The notes under the pieces are model-generated. The model was not told the origin of the DNA, ran no database searches, and worked only from the letters and a program-made list of their open reading frames with translations. A stretch of DNA of 64,000 nt. Origin: Amphiura filiformis. Its lineage: Eukaryota > Echinodermata > Ophiuroidea > Amphilepidida > Amphiuridae. The number at the start of each line of letters is the position of its first letter. Positions within the stretch are counted from its first letter, which is position 1. The stretch covers positions 38,276,965 to 38,340,964 of the forward strand of contig NC_092628.1 in NCBI RefSeq assembly GCF_039555335.1, given 5' to 3'. Both the position numbers and the translations under genes were made by a program. Shown here piece by piece: positions 21,142 through 30,228 of the stretch.

Positions 21142-21703
21142 TTAAAGATAAATAGATTCATCTGCATTGGCAGTATTTACCTTGGATAGAAGCACCCACA
21201 GTGAGTACCCATATTGGGAGCATAAGGTGATACGTTAGCAGGTAGATTATGCTATTCGCGACGAAGCCAAATGTATTCAATCCAAATATAATTTTACGGC
21301 CTATCACATCGCTCCAAGCACCTAGAAGTGGGGAGACGAAAAGAGCTGGAAGCGTTCCACACAAAGATAATAACATTCGCCAATAGGCGACATCTGCTTG
21401 GACTTCCTGAAGACGCACGTAATACGGATTACTTCTATTTCGCTCGACACACGTACCATTAAGCCCCCCGTCCGAATCAGGCAATGTCACATTTTGTTCC
21501 ATGGCTACTCTGTAACGTAAATACTGTGGACCCAACGATATCATCATTCCCCCGGCTATCGATATAAACATGAGTATGGGTTCCACTGTAAAGTATCGAG
21601 AAGATGCTTTCTGTAGATTGGGTGGTGCGTCTGGTGGAGCCGGATGGAGGAATTTCATGCTCTTTCGAGATGATTTAGTCTTAACTTCCTCATTTGTCGC
21701 CAT
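11910..21703 (-). CDS. SLC46-type major facilitator transporter, copy A (6 exons)
   Basis: Spliced CDS from six exons: 21181-21703, 19656-20180, 18469-18600, 17484-17567, 13745-13901 and 11910-12036 (stop included). They total 1548 nt, 515 residues, in frame, with GT-AG introns in phases 1,1,1,1,2. Known for the family: SLC46 proteins are 12-helix proton-linked carriers of folates, small peptides or cyclic dinucleotides. Visible here: a charged cytoplasmic N-terminus, a first helix from about residue 42, an extracellular loop with N-glycosylation sequons at N71, N82 and N89, the MFS motif A GAWSDVIGRK at 128-137, FAYLADITDNENR in exon 2 (an SLC46 landmark), a charged central loop (TKKRNDESK), a second six-helix half across exons 2-5, and a hydrophilic tail ending MTE. 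The chosen start MATNEEV has A at -3 and G at +4; an in-frame upstream ATG at 21751 would add 16 residues. The substrate cannot be told from sequence. An ATTAAA-type signal lies about 90 nt past the stop. Confidence 0.92.
12530..12715. repeat. Dispersed repeat fragment in intron 5 of A
   Basis: GGGGGATGG blocks with AATGTTGACGTCTGTATATG. The same GTTGACGYCTGTAT stretch recurs near 18840-18865 and in related form near 24900. It is followed at 12728 by the GCGCGAAAT motif found also at 13301 and 24870. Confidence 0.5.
13180..13480. repeat. Dispersed repeat fragment with TTCGCGCGAAAA
   Basis: The segment around GAATAAATTCGCGCGAAAA with AATTTCGACAG/AATTTGGACAG matches 24800-24900. It lies inside intron 5 of transporter A. 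No coding potential is visible. Confidence 0.5.
13745..13901 (-). CDS. Transporter A exon 5
   Basis: 157-nt exon coding GVVFAFEASIQNLGSL through FIPLILT, with acceptor TTTTTTCAG and donor ACCGT before GTAAGT. There is one residue difference (S/G) and two nucleotide differences from copy B. Confidence 0.9.
14094..14335. repeat. Cluster of ACGCCTAAGAT / ATCTTAGACG motifs
   Basis: About ten copies of ACGCCTAAGAT-like words and their inverses (ATCTTAGACG, TTAGACGTCC, ATCTTAGGCGTA) in 240 bp within intron 4 of transporter A. Copy B lacks it. Either a MITE with sub-terminal repeats or a protein-binding cluster; no termini were defined. Confidence 0.55.
14868..15192 (+). mobile_element. tRNA-derived SINE, family 1, fullest copy
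   Basis: The tRNA-like head has GCGGGTTCGAACCCTGG (B box) preceded by a perfect 13-bp hairpin (CCGCAATCTCTCG and its inverse). The body runs through TTGTAACCCGTACGAAACTC and GGTCAGCGACAACC to the tail CACTATAAATCACTGCGC. It sits in intron 4 of transporter A. Other copies are at 333-572, 44340-44411 and 46630-46945. Confidence 0.8.
15193..15362. mobile_element. Half copy of the palindromic TTAA MITE
   Basis: Carries AAAGTGTATGTAGCTGGG, GACATTCCTCGTATCGTATT, AATACTGTCCAAACGTTCAT and the CCCCTTAA end of the 4094-4759 element, with internal deletions. It directly follows the SINE. Confidence 0.7.
15363..16040. other. Intron 4 of transporter A, no feature seen
   Basis: AT-rich sequence with A-runs and a few short ORFs without recognisable content. 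Confidence 0.4.
16045..16455. repeat. Degenerate tandem repeat, about 220-bp unit, two copies
   Basis: 16045-16215 and 16270-16450 share AATCGTGA(C/T)AATGAGC, TCAATGG, the GACG stretch, AAGTCTTGTCACCTACATG or ACGTCTTGTCACCTACATG and an AACAAGTTGA end. They lie within intron 4 of A. Confidence 0.6.
16943..17070. mobile_element. GC-rich hAT-like MITE fragment
   Basis: GGTGGTGCAGTAATTATGTG followed by TTTTTGGCACGT repeats, the inverse-strand version of the repeat unit of the 5496-5863 element. Truncated. Confidence 0.65.
17090..17418. repeat. Degenerate minisatellite, about 18-bp unit
   Basis: Around eighteen imperfect copies of a unit close to TTAGACCAAATGGTTA, with variants TATTGG and CTAAATG. 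It stops about 65 bp before exon 4 of transporter A on the donor side, and it is absent at the matching place in copy B. Confidence 0.75.
17484..17567 (-). CDS. Transporter A exon 4
   Basis: 84-nt exon coding AGFVGCFRNISQALIPAM to SEHEH, phase 1 on both sides, with acceptor ACACATATAG and donor CATG before GTAAGA. The protein is identical to copy B. Confidence 0.9.
18142..18466 (+). mobile_element. tRNA-derived SINE, family 2, abutting exon 3 donor
   Basis: The tRNA-like head has A box GTGGCTCAGTGGATACGG and B box GGGTTCGAGTCCC, followed by GTTGTGCCCTTGGGCAAGGC, a body and a tail TAAAGCGCTGTATAAATAT with an ATTT-rich end. The end lies directly beside the splice donor of exon 3 of copy A. The preceding 80 bp repeats AAGTTGACTCAAG and GGGGCACGGTGGCTCA, a local head duplication. 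Copy B has no SINE here. A second, inverted copy is at 28930-29202. Confidence 0.85.
18469..18600 (-). CDS. Transporter A exon 3
   Basis: The acceptor is TTTATTCCAG, and the exon codes AVTVGTKGLSLCL through STTGLYI. The donor is ATTG before GTAAAT. A SINE ends only a few bases into the following intron, replacing the GTAAGC donor context of copy B. Only 3 of 132 nt differ from copy B. Confidence 0.9.
18670..19080. other. Intron 2 of transporter A
   Basis: Only the short AATGTTGACGCCTGTATGTG repeat fragment at about 18850 is recognisable. Confidence 0.4.
19087..19172. repeat. Near-perfect hairpin, about 33-bp arms
   Basis: GAATACACGAGAAAGTGTTG and ATTCGTAGATCC are answered in inverse by GGATCTACGAAT and CAACACTTTCCCGTGTATTC, with a short loop. 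It lies in intron 2 of copy A and is absent from copy B. Confidence 0.8.
19180..19650. other. Intron 2 of transporter A, no feature seen
   Basis: No repeat or gene recognised. The stretch approaching the exon 2 donor resembles copy B. Confidence 0.4.
19656..20180 (-). CDS. Transporter A exon 2
   Basis: The acceptor is a T-rich tract ending TTTGACAG and the donor is ATAG before GTAGGT. It codes from GLLGGGGLLNAQAFAYLAD to IILFGSAI, 175 residues, and differs from copy B at about 18 residues. Confidence 0.92.
20232..20300. mobile_element. GC-rich MITE remnant in intron 1 of A
   Basis: GGACTGTGCAATAATTATCA followed by GGGTAAATTTC and CTCCCCCTCTCGGC are pieces of the 5496-5863 element. The flanking ATCAATTCATGTTGAATC is the same as at 39780-39800 in copy B, so both copies inherited this insertion. 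Confidence 0.75.
20300..21085. other. Intron 1 of transporter A
   Basis: AT-rich, with GAATTTGAAT/AATTGAATTT simple-sequence patches at 20340-20460. No gene seen. Confidence 0.4.
21088..21137. repeat. AAT microsatellite, intron 1 of A
   Basis: About 16 uninterrupted AAT units, 44 bp from the exon 1 donor. The matching locus in copy B (40066-40168) is about twice as long. Confidence 0.9.
21181..21703 (-). CDS. Transporter A exon 1
   Basis: Codes residues 1-174. It ends ATCCAAG before a GTAAATAC donor (phase 1). Contains helix 1, the glycosylated loop and motif A. It differs from copy B at 18 of 174 residues. Confidence 0.92.
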
Positions 21704-22151
21704 GATTGGTCTGATTAGAGAATAAAAATGACACAAGATCATATCAATCATGTTTATATTAAAGTCACTTTATATCATAAAACAGTCCGCATTATAAATT
21801 TAAATTAACGAGGTATTAGTTGAGCGATTCCGTAAATTATGAAACCAAACGACAAGTGGTTCCAAAAAAATTGGAAATCGTTAGAACATGATGTGGAAGG
21901 TGTCATATCGAAGTTCTGCAAGATTATTGACACCCAAGTGCTGCCCCTTGTTATACTTAACTAACTTAAATAACTAAAATGATATTAAATATATTTAACA
22001 GCCTTCAATTTAAGTCACTGACAGGTCGTAACAAAGAGGTCCCCGCTAGCCTACTGGCCCGTTGAAGTGAAATGAGAAGCAAACTACTAATATTCTGTAA
22101 TCAGGCAAGGATCAATCAATGGTCAACACAAGGATCAAAACTCTTATTTGG

Positions 22152-22888
22152 TAAAGGGGAACTACCATTGATTTTCTTTTCTCTTAGGAAAATGAGATTT
22201 TGATTTCCGGAGAAAGTGTGAATTCTAAGCTTTCATTTACTGCAAATTTGATTAAAATCGGACATTCCTTTCTAAAGTTATTAATATTTTCACTGGCAAT
22301 TTCGTATATATTTCGTATATATTTCTTTATTTTTGAAATGCCGATATCTCAAAATGAGGTTTTGAAACCCCCCGCCAAAATTTCATCACACTCCAAACAA
22401 TGTCCGATGAGCATTTGTTACAAAGCAAGTATTTGAAAAGTTCTAGGACCTATGGAGCCATGTTTTTGATAAGTGGTATACTTTTTGATTTATGGGTGCT
22501 ACAAGTGCTCACCAGCAGCAAAATTCAATATATTTATCTACATGGTTGCCATGGCAACACGGAGCGACAGAGAAACAAACCCTCTCATAGGATCACAGAT
22601 CTTTACCAACGGTACAAACTTGTAATGTGAAACTTTCAATATACTTCATTCAATAGGTCATTTTGGGGGGGGGGGGTTCATATTTTGCATTTACCAAAAA
22701 GTTTATTGATCTTTGACCTTGGCTAATTTGCATATACAAGTTGTATATAAGTTCGTATACACATTTTTGAAAACTTTACATTGTTAGAATTATTTTGATA
22801 TGTAACTTGCTATACATGCATGTAAGTGCGTGATATTATATGTACATCCATAATATTTGGTGAAATCAATGGTAGTTCCCCCTTAAAC
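22152..22888. mobile_element. MITE with GGGGAACTACCATTGATTT ends
   Basis: The left end AAGGGGAACTACCATTGATT and the inverse AATCAATGGTAGTTCCCCCTT at the right bound about 737 bp. The interior is AT-rich with a G-run near 22665 and no transposase. It lies about 0.5 kb upstream of the transporter A start, and copy B lacks it. Confidence 0.7.
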
Positions 22889-22904
22889 AGCATCTGTTGA
22901 TCGA

Positions 22905-22985
22905 TTGTGTCCGATTTGAGCGCTGACATATTGGAGAATGTTGTCAATCAATATTCATGAGAGTGTGCATAGAAAAACTAAACAC
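22905..22985. repeat. Short fragment of the 1-kb dispersed repeat
   Basis: TGTCCGATTTGAGCGCTGAC and the next 50 bp match 24530-24580 and 2860-2915. Confidence 0.6.
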
Positions 22986-23522
22986 GCTACATTGCAACAC
23001 ACCAATTAGAAAATACTAACCTTGTTCAAGATCCTTAAAACATTCACTGAAATGACGCAAAACAAATGAAATCCGTAATCATTATCTTCTGTACGTTTTT
23101 GTTCAGGCCTAATTATTATTATAACATTATTATGTTTATACAGAACAAGATATATGATTACAGTTCTTATCACTTGTTATCAGTCTACTATCAGAAGGAG
23201 CACGTATAGACCACTTGGCATCTGACGTCATTGCCCGGCAGTATGCGCGCGCATTATGGCAATTTCAATTGTTCTTTGCCCTGCAGTGTGCGTACGCATC
23301 GTAGTCTGCTAAGGGCACGTGCATTTTAAATCGCCCGCCACATTTCATATAGTACAGGAAAGCCATTGAACAGTGTAGCGGCTCGTTCGAGCATATCGAT
23401 AGACGATTCCCTCGCCTTTGTTGATAAACAGTGATGTCAAGTGGTCTATACATACCGGGATACATACCCGAGATCAGACCACAAAATATTGACACTTCTA
23501 AGGTCAGCGGCCTTAAAGAACA
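22986..23522. repeat. Upstream flank of transporter A, shared with B
   Basis: ACTAACCTTGTTCAAGATCC and ATCATTATCTTCT, and later ACATACCCG, AAAATATTGACACTT and GGTCAGCGGCCTTAAA, match 42420-43197. In B this flank is partly present twice. It may include promoter sequence, but no TATA or initiator was defined. Confidence 0.65.
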
Positions 23523-24500
23523 AAGATTTTGGATATAGTACTTAGATTCAAGCGTTTGTTCTAGTTTTCAGTTAGTTTTCGTTTGGTTTTTGTAATTTGT
23601 AATTCCATCGAATACCTAATTAACTATTTTGGGTCTCATATTCAGAATTACAAAACATTTTGACGACACTTTCGTAAATGTCCTTCATGTTGTCGATTAG
23701 CTAATTTAGTCATCAAATTGTAAGAAAACACGTGGGTTTTAATAATCATGGCGAGACAATAGATTACAAAACGCAATATTCCATTTCTTGGGTACCGCCA
23801 TTAAATTTGCATATCAATTTGTAAGCGCTCTTTAGCAAAGTCATAGTTCATTGAATTTACAACCGTATGACAAAACAGGCAAAATAGTAACTTTTTGCAC
23901 AAGATTTGCAATTTAAAGAGAACTGGCCATTGCTCATTCTAGTGACGCTAGTACATGGACAATATAAGTGTGCTTTTTCATTTAATAACATAAGATTTGA
24001 AAAATATTGTAAGGAACACTTGAGGTTTTGACTTTTAAAACCTATATTTTGGTCAAAAATGTGCTTGGATAGGTAGTTTTCAACAGATTTACCACATTCG
24101 CCTTGCTCTAACATTGAATTGCGTTAACTGTTGACCTAGTGACGAAAACTGTTTTTAAGGGGAATTAATGTTAGCTTTCGTTTGATATAAAAAATATTCT
24201 GATTGGATGAAGGTAACACTTGAGGTTTCGACAAAAACCAAGCAAAGAGGCCCATTTTTCAGCTAGAAGCTCCACAGCTCTTACGATACTATGCACTCAA
24301 CCATGTAGTGTAATTAAAGACTGTGTGGAGACAATTCACTGCTTGCTTGAGACGAAAAAGTGTGCTCAGGTGTATCGAGGTGGAAACTGTGCGTATGATG
24401 GTTTATAAGAGAATCGTTTTTGTATAGAAACTGACTAGTACATGGCGCTAAGGGGTGATTATTGGTTTGGGATCTTTTTCCCACATTAGTGGAACCAACG
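23523..24500. other. Intergenic, no gene seen
   Basis: Two short stretches, near 24010 and 24210, share AACACTTGAGGTTT. No reading frame or RNA gene is convincing. Confidence 0.4.
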
Positions 24501-24504
24501 CACT

Positions 24505-25600
24505 GAAGGGTCTATTGTTCTATTGTGTCCGATTTGAGCGCTGACATATTGGAAAATGTTGCCAATCAATATTCATGCGAGTGTACATTCAACGTCCAGT
24601 TATCGAAATTGGGTGATATGTGTTTGGCATATCTGACTGGGTGTTCTAATTACGTAACGCATCAAGGTTTGGGCATCATTGAATGGCTGCCTAGTGCTGT
24701 TATATGCTTAGATTCTATAATAATAATTATTATTTTCTTTATTCATTCATTTATTTTCCTTTCTCTGCACTTATTCTTTCTGAAACTTATGGTACAAATA
24801 CGTGCGAAATTTTAGCTTAGGCCTATTGAAACTAAAGTGGTGAATAATGGGACAAAAGTGGAATAAATTCGCGCGAAAATATGAAGTTAATTTCGACAGA
24901 AACCAATACACAGACGTCAATATTGGGGGGGGGGTGATTACATCGACCACCCCCCCCCCCCCCATCTACGCCTATGTAATTTAGAGCCCTGTGACTCCAT
25001 CACTCTCTTTCTCCCCCTCTTCCTTTCTTTTTTGTCTTCCTCCCCTCCCCTAAAATCTCGATCACCCATCCGCTTCTCCTCTTGACCCCTCCTTCACTAC
25101 CGCAATTGGCCCTGGCTTTTAAAAATTGATATTTCGTGATATTAAGAAATCCATTTGATTTTATTGAACAGGCCTATATCCATGATATCAACATAGAAAG
25201 TGACACAGGTAGACCAAATATACCTGGCAGCAATGAAACGTTGTTACGGACAATCGATCAGCAACTCTATTGAATTTATTTAAATGAGGCGCCTAAATTA
25301 AGATAGGTGGTAAATAGTTCTATATCGACGGTAAAGTGTGCTTTCGTGTTTATGCGACAACTCAAGCACACCCTTGGGTGTTATTATAACAAAAGGTACC
25401 TCTCGTCCGTGTAGGCGCTTTCACGTGACTTTCATTTGATCACTTATTGACAGTAGCCTGCCTATTATAGCGTTAATGCGCTGTCAGGTCAGTAACCGAT
25501 TTGATGGTACCTCTCGATGAATAGCTTGGCGCAAACTCTAATTGGCACAAAGGAACAATATGCGTTACGTAATCTATTTCCTGTCCTTTCTATATCTAAC
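24505..25600. repeat. Dispersed 1-kb repeat, copy 2
   Basis: Collinear with 2838-3830 (see the shared words given there). Inserted within it at about 24785-24960 is a fragment with GAATAAATTCGCGCGAAAA and C/G runs, as in intron 5 of transporter A. The part at 25140-25290 also recurs inverted at 27205-27380. Confidence 0.7.
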
Positions 25601-25717
25601 CTCCTTGAGTGGAACCAATGTATATGTTTGAGAGATCGTATGTTAAGGGAGGAAATTTAGACCAGCTTCGATGAAATTGGACCATTTTTAATTTGATTTG
25701 TGTATGAAACTGTTCGA

Positions 25718-26876
25718 CGGGTGTATTACATAGTGACGGATGTTAAACTTCGCCAGAAAAGAAGTGTTTGAGTTAGACGCGATCAAAGAGTACGCCGATT
25801 TGTGATCAACCATGGCATAACACTGTCAAGTAAAATCCTCCAAAAGTTGCTGTATTTAAAAAAAAAACTAGTATCTAAAGTATCTTGAAAGATCTATCAC
25901 ATGAAGAATTATTCGCTATTAAATCAGTAAAATGATTACAAAGTTATACGTCAGTATGTAAAAACGTGAAAACGTTGCACCCTAACATCCGTCAATATCG
26001 CGCACGCTAATCTGGTCTCTCGTGTTGATCTATGAACATCCGTCACACATCCGTCACTATGTCTTGCGCATAAAAGTCGGATCAAGGAAGGACTTCGAAG
26101 CATCCGTCGGTTCTTTACGCTTATTATTAAACGCTTTTTTCATGATAAAACCGACTCGTCACGAGTACCCACGACATACATGGCATATTGTATTTGAGTA
26201 TTTACTCCTGACAAAACGCCAATGATTGTATTCAGTTTTTACCAATTTACACTGTATTATCTGTAAATTTGGAACCACCTCTAAACGCCTCTGAACATAT
26301 TTTGATCATCTTTCAATAACCTACTCATTAAAAACGATCATATTTTCATTTTTTATTACTTAATCGTCCCTTTTATATTGTAAAGCTTTGAAATAATGTC
26401 TCTAAATAATTGTCGAATCAACTCGAACCATTAAAAATTTATTAAAAGTGATATTTTACTAAAATAATGATCCATTGAATATCTGCTCTACGTATAAGTG
26501 TTTGGTTTATACCCAGTTATCAACATCCGTCAAGAAATCATGTAGGTTTCAATGAACAATATTGAATTACGTACGTTCAAATTGAAAAATAATGTTTTTA
26601 AATAGTGAAGGATGTGACAGATACGCCATACAATTTAGTTGTTTTTCCGAGTAAACGGCGTTTTACATAGTGACGGATGTTTAGATACGCCACTGTGTAA
26701 AACGTCGGGTAATGTAATATATCAACATCCGTCCTTTGCATAATTAATTAACTAATTAATTATGCAATCTTGAGCTTCAAATCTTGGTAATATTATACTA
26801 CTCACTATTTAAAATACATTGACCAATTTTCATAAAAATGACAAAAATCAACATACGTCACTATGTAATACACCCG
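25718..26876. mobile_element. TIR element rich in CATCCGTC motifs
   Basis: The termini are CGGGTGTATTACATAGTGAC at the left and its inverse at the right. The inverted repeat is about 27 bp with one mismatch and encloses 1159 bp. The motif CATCCGTC or its inverse occurs at about 25735, 25986, 26037, 26048, 26101, 26524, 26672 and 26726, with variants at 26602 and 26852. No transposase ORF is present. Target duplication is unclear. Confidence 0.75.
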
Positions 26877-27204
26877 ATGTGTTGACATTTGACCTATTCG
26901 ACCTTATAACTCCTGAACTAAGCACCGTAGAAAAATATGACAATTGACTTTTTTATTACGTGTGATAAGAGAAACAATTTGAGATACAACATGATGGGAC
27001 TATGTTTAAGTTTTGCCCCCACTGTGACCTTCGACCCCTCGTATTACAACCACCGGAGTAACATGCATTGGCGCTGGTAGTAAATTCCAATTTTCTTTGC
27101 TTTGCCGCACTTGTTCGGCTCAAAATTAGAAGGGGACATATCTGAAAGCTAACATTTTATGGAAAAGAAATAATAATTAATTTTTTAATAGAAATGTCAC
27201 AATA

Positions 27205-27380
27205 TGGCTTTAAATAAATTGAATAGAGTTGCTGATCGATTACCCATAGCAACGTCGTATGGCCAGGTATAGTATAGGTCCATGTCTACATTATCTGTGT
27301 CGCTTTCTATCAATTTTATATTTTGCAGTATATTTTGTGATAAGCCTATTCAATAAAGTCAAATAATGTCAATTAGACCC
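27205..27380. repeat. Inverted fragment of the 1-kb dispersed repeat
   Basis: Reverse complement of 25140-25290 (GAGTTGCTGATCGATTA, CAACGT, GGTATAGTATAGGTC, TTCAATAAAGTCAAAT). With 25140-25290 it forms inverted arms around the CATCCGTC element. Confidence 0.65.
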
Positions 27381-28370
27381 CGCCAAAGATTACTGTTTCG
27401 TTTTTATGGTAATTTAATCTTTTATTTCCTGAAATAAATGTTGGGGTCCAATGTGGATTTTTTGTACAAATGATAAAAACATCGACGTGTATACAAGAAA
27501 AATGGTCGGCTCCATATAGTGACATGTATTATAAGAATAGCGCACGTGCAGCCCGGCGAGTCAAAATCGATATAATGTATTGTGCATGTATAGAAGCTCA
27601 TTTATTGTCGGATTTCTGTATGTAGAACATGCAGTAATCAACAATTGAGCGCTATTAATACACATTAATGATTTTAAGCAAATAAAATTCCAAAATATGG
27701 TACGTTTTCTGTCTTTGCTTGTCACGTGGTAAGTTGAAGTTGCGATTACATGATCAAATAAGTTTCAAGATGGATACCAACCGGTCTAAGGCGCTAGGCT
27801 CATCAGAATCCATGATAGCGGTGCGGCGTGAGTTCGTTTACTTTTTAATTTACTATTTAACAATTTTACAATTACGATTATTTATAGGTAAATGTGGCTG
27901 GGAGAATGTACCACATACGATAGTGTAGCATTGACGGCTAAATTAGGATATGCGGAATATCGGCTCAGAGGGTCCCAATGGATACCCTTGGTATTCAGAG
28001 ATATCCAGGGTCAAAGTTTATACAGGGTCCAAATTAAATATGATTCTAATTCGGTTAAAGCTTACTCTAAATATTCCTCTGGTCATAATGATTGAAAAAT
28101 ATATATACTTTGACCTATCTACGATTTATCAATCTTCATTTATCAGGTCAACATTTGGGATCTACATGGGTCAAAACAGAAAATAACGTCCGATTTGGTA
28201 TCAAATTGTCTTGTTACAACAATAAAAAACAGAACGGTTTGCCCTCTGTAGGACATTTTGTTACCCAGGTAACACAGCGAAATGGGTCAGTTCAATTGTG
28301 GAAACGTACTTACGCTTTAGGCTTAATATTTCATATGTATTTAATCTATTTACAATTCCTTTTGTTAAAG
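27381..28370. other. Intergenic, unrecognised short ORFs
   Basis: Three overlapping plus-strand frames of 67-97 codons lie at 27892-28385. One reads smoothly (YRLRGSQWIPLVFRDIQGQS), but I recognise no domain, and neither splice signals nor a second copy support them. Confidence 0.35.
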
Positions 28371-28732
28371 TCCGAATTTGATTGACAGCTCTCTTGCGAA
28401 CATGAACATGGATTCGCTTGATAATCCTTTTGTGGAAACCGGAATAAATTACGAATATCTTTGTTATTTAATGACGCAAATTACCAAAAGTCTGGAACCT
28501 GACCATTGTATCATGTTTTATGGGATGTATATTGAATACAATACTAACCTTAAATAGAAATCATGCAATGTTCACATCGATCATAATCCAAATGCTATCC
28601 GTCCGTACGATTTATCTTCTATGTATGATTTCTATGTTATCTCTTCAATATTAAAGGTCAAAGTCATGTACTATGATCTCTACTTATCACTTTATTTGAG
28701 CGATTGTGATTTCTTACGTCTACACCAACTTA

Positions 28733-30226
28733 TACAGGGTGTCCCAGAAAAATCCAAAAATCTAAAAATCAGTGTGTAGCCCATCGTATTCTGCATCTTA
28801 TAGAGGGTATGCAATACGACGTCACCCATAACAGAGTCATCCTGACTTTTTAAAAATTCTGTCCTCCATAAGGTACCACGGGAAAATTCGCATGATAATA
28901 CAATAAAACGTGTGGTAGGTATGAATGGTTAAATAAATAAAATAAATGTTGGTATTTATACAGCGCCTTTCACATGTGAACAGCTGCCATACAATGCCCA
29001 AGGCATGCTCATAGTCATACCTTTGGGTGGCGCTCAATGGACAGTATTCATAACAGCTCCCCATTTCACACCTGGGTGGAGAGGAGTAATCGAGATAAAG
29101 TGCCTTACTCAAGGGCACAACACGATGGCGTCGCCGGGGCTCGAACCCACAACCTTCCGATTATGAGTCGTAGCCCGTTCCGCTCGGCCGCCGTGCTCCC
29201 TGTGGATGTGGAATCGATCTAGAGACCTGTCCCTCTGTCATCTTAAGTTATATTAGAACTGTCCTCCAGCATGGCTGCCATTTCAATTATTATACCGTTG
29301 AATACACTCTATAGGCTAATTTTACTGGAATCGGGTTGCTGATTGCGAAGAAATGAGCGATTGCATAGAGCATGCGTCAATTCACTTCATTCCAAGTTTG
29401 AAAGTAAGATAATTTAACACAATGTGCACAAGTATTTAACAGTTACTGTCAATGGGCTTCATATTTTGCCCGGTGAAATCCTTTTCGTTCTTTTTAAACA
29501 ATATGTTTCTTGCAAAACATTTAATTAGGTTTTGTTCAAATTTGAAAACCTGCACGATATTGAAAATGAAAGCTTGCATGTAAGAAGATGTTAATGTTGA
29601 TATAAATGTTGCATAAAGAATTATTGCATAAAGAATTCCAGCTGGCTTAAAAAATTCTGACGCACATTAATGTTTTTGGAATATTTCCAAGAAATTGTAT
29701 AATGCAAAGTTTAAATCTTTTTTAAAACTTCAACATTAATGTTGCATGGTATCAAAAATCACACGTAAAGCTGTAAGCACTTGATCATTGTCATTCTTGG
29801 CTCAAATGTTCTTTGGAAAGTTAAAATATAACATGCACAACCTAATTAAAGTTTCAAAGCTTCCAATTGCAGAAATCAAGGGTTTCTCGGACAAACTGTT
29901 ATTCATCTTTAGTGAAAGCAAGATTAACGTAACACCAACGGATGATAAAATAGATAATGTGGACTAAATTTAATGAGCTACATAAAGGAAGCGGTGAGCG
30001 AGTATGAAAAAAGCGCCTGTTGATCAAACTTGGAATGAACTGCATTGATTCGCGCATTACGTAATCGTTAATTTCTTCACAACCAGTCAACCGAATCAAA
30101 TAACATTTTCGTATATGCACAATAGAATAGGCTATGCGCTACATTTTAAATTTTTGACTTTGATGTCTATTTCTCGACTTACGCTCAATTTTATTCACTC
30201 TGTAATTAGTTCTGGGACACTCTGTA
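28733..30226. mobile_element. Mariner-like non-autonomous element
   Basis: The ends TACAGGGTGTCCCAGAA and the inverse TTCTGGGACACTCTGTA, with TA on both sides (28731-28732 and 30227-28). These termini and the TA duplication are characteristic of Tc1/mariner elements. The 1494-bp interior has no transposase, but it holds an inverted SINE. It interrupts a tandem repeat unit. Confidence 0.8.
28930..29202 (-). mobile_element. tRNA-derived SINE, family 2, nested in mariner-like element
   Basis: On the minus strand: GGAGCACGGCGGCCGAGCGG, then GGGTTCGAGCCCCGG, then GTTGTGCCCTTGAGTAAGGC, and a tail with GGCGCTGTATAAATACC. Same family as 18142-18466 but more diverged. ORFs across it on both strands are SINE sequence. 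Confidence 0.8.
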
Positions 30227-30228
30227 TA

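Larger units (their letters stand above)
11390..23522. repeat. Duplication block A (transporter A and flanks)
   Basis: Homologous to 32135-43197 throughout the exons and in many intron and flank stretches, in the same orientation. Left-edge homology appears as GTGATCTAGTGTGATTTGC against ATGATCTACTATGATTTGC. Right-edge homology ends after AAGGTCAGCGGCCTTAAA at 23499-23516. The edges were judged by eye. Confidence 0.8.

Noticed and set aside
26022-26225. 67-codon ORF inside the CATCCGTC element
   Set aside because: Too short for a transposase, no DDE-type motif, and it includes the repeated motif itself.
27892-28385. Cluster of three short overlapping frames that might be exons
   Set aside because: No recognised domain, splice consistency or second copy. 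Left as unrecognised intergenic sequence.
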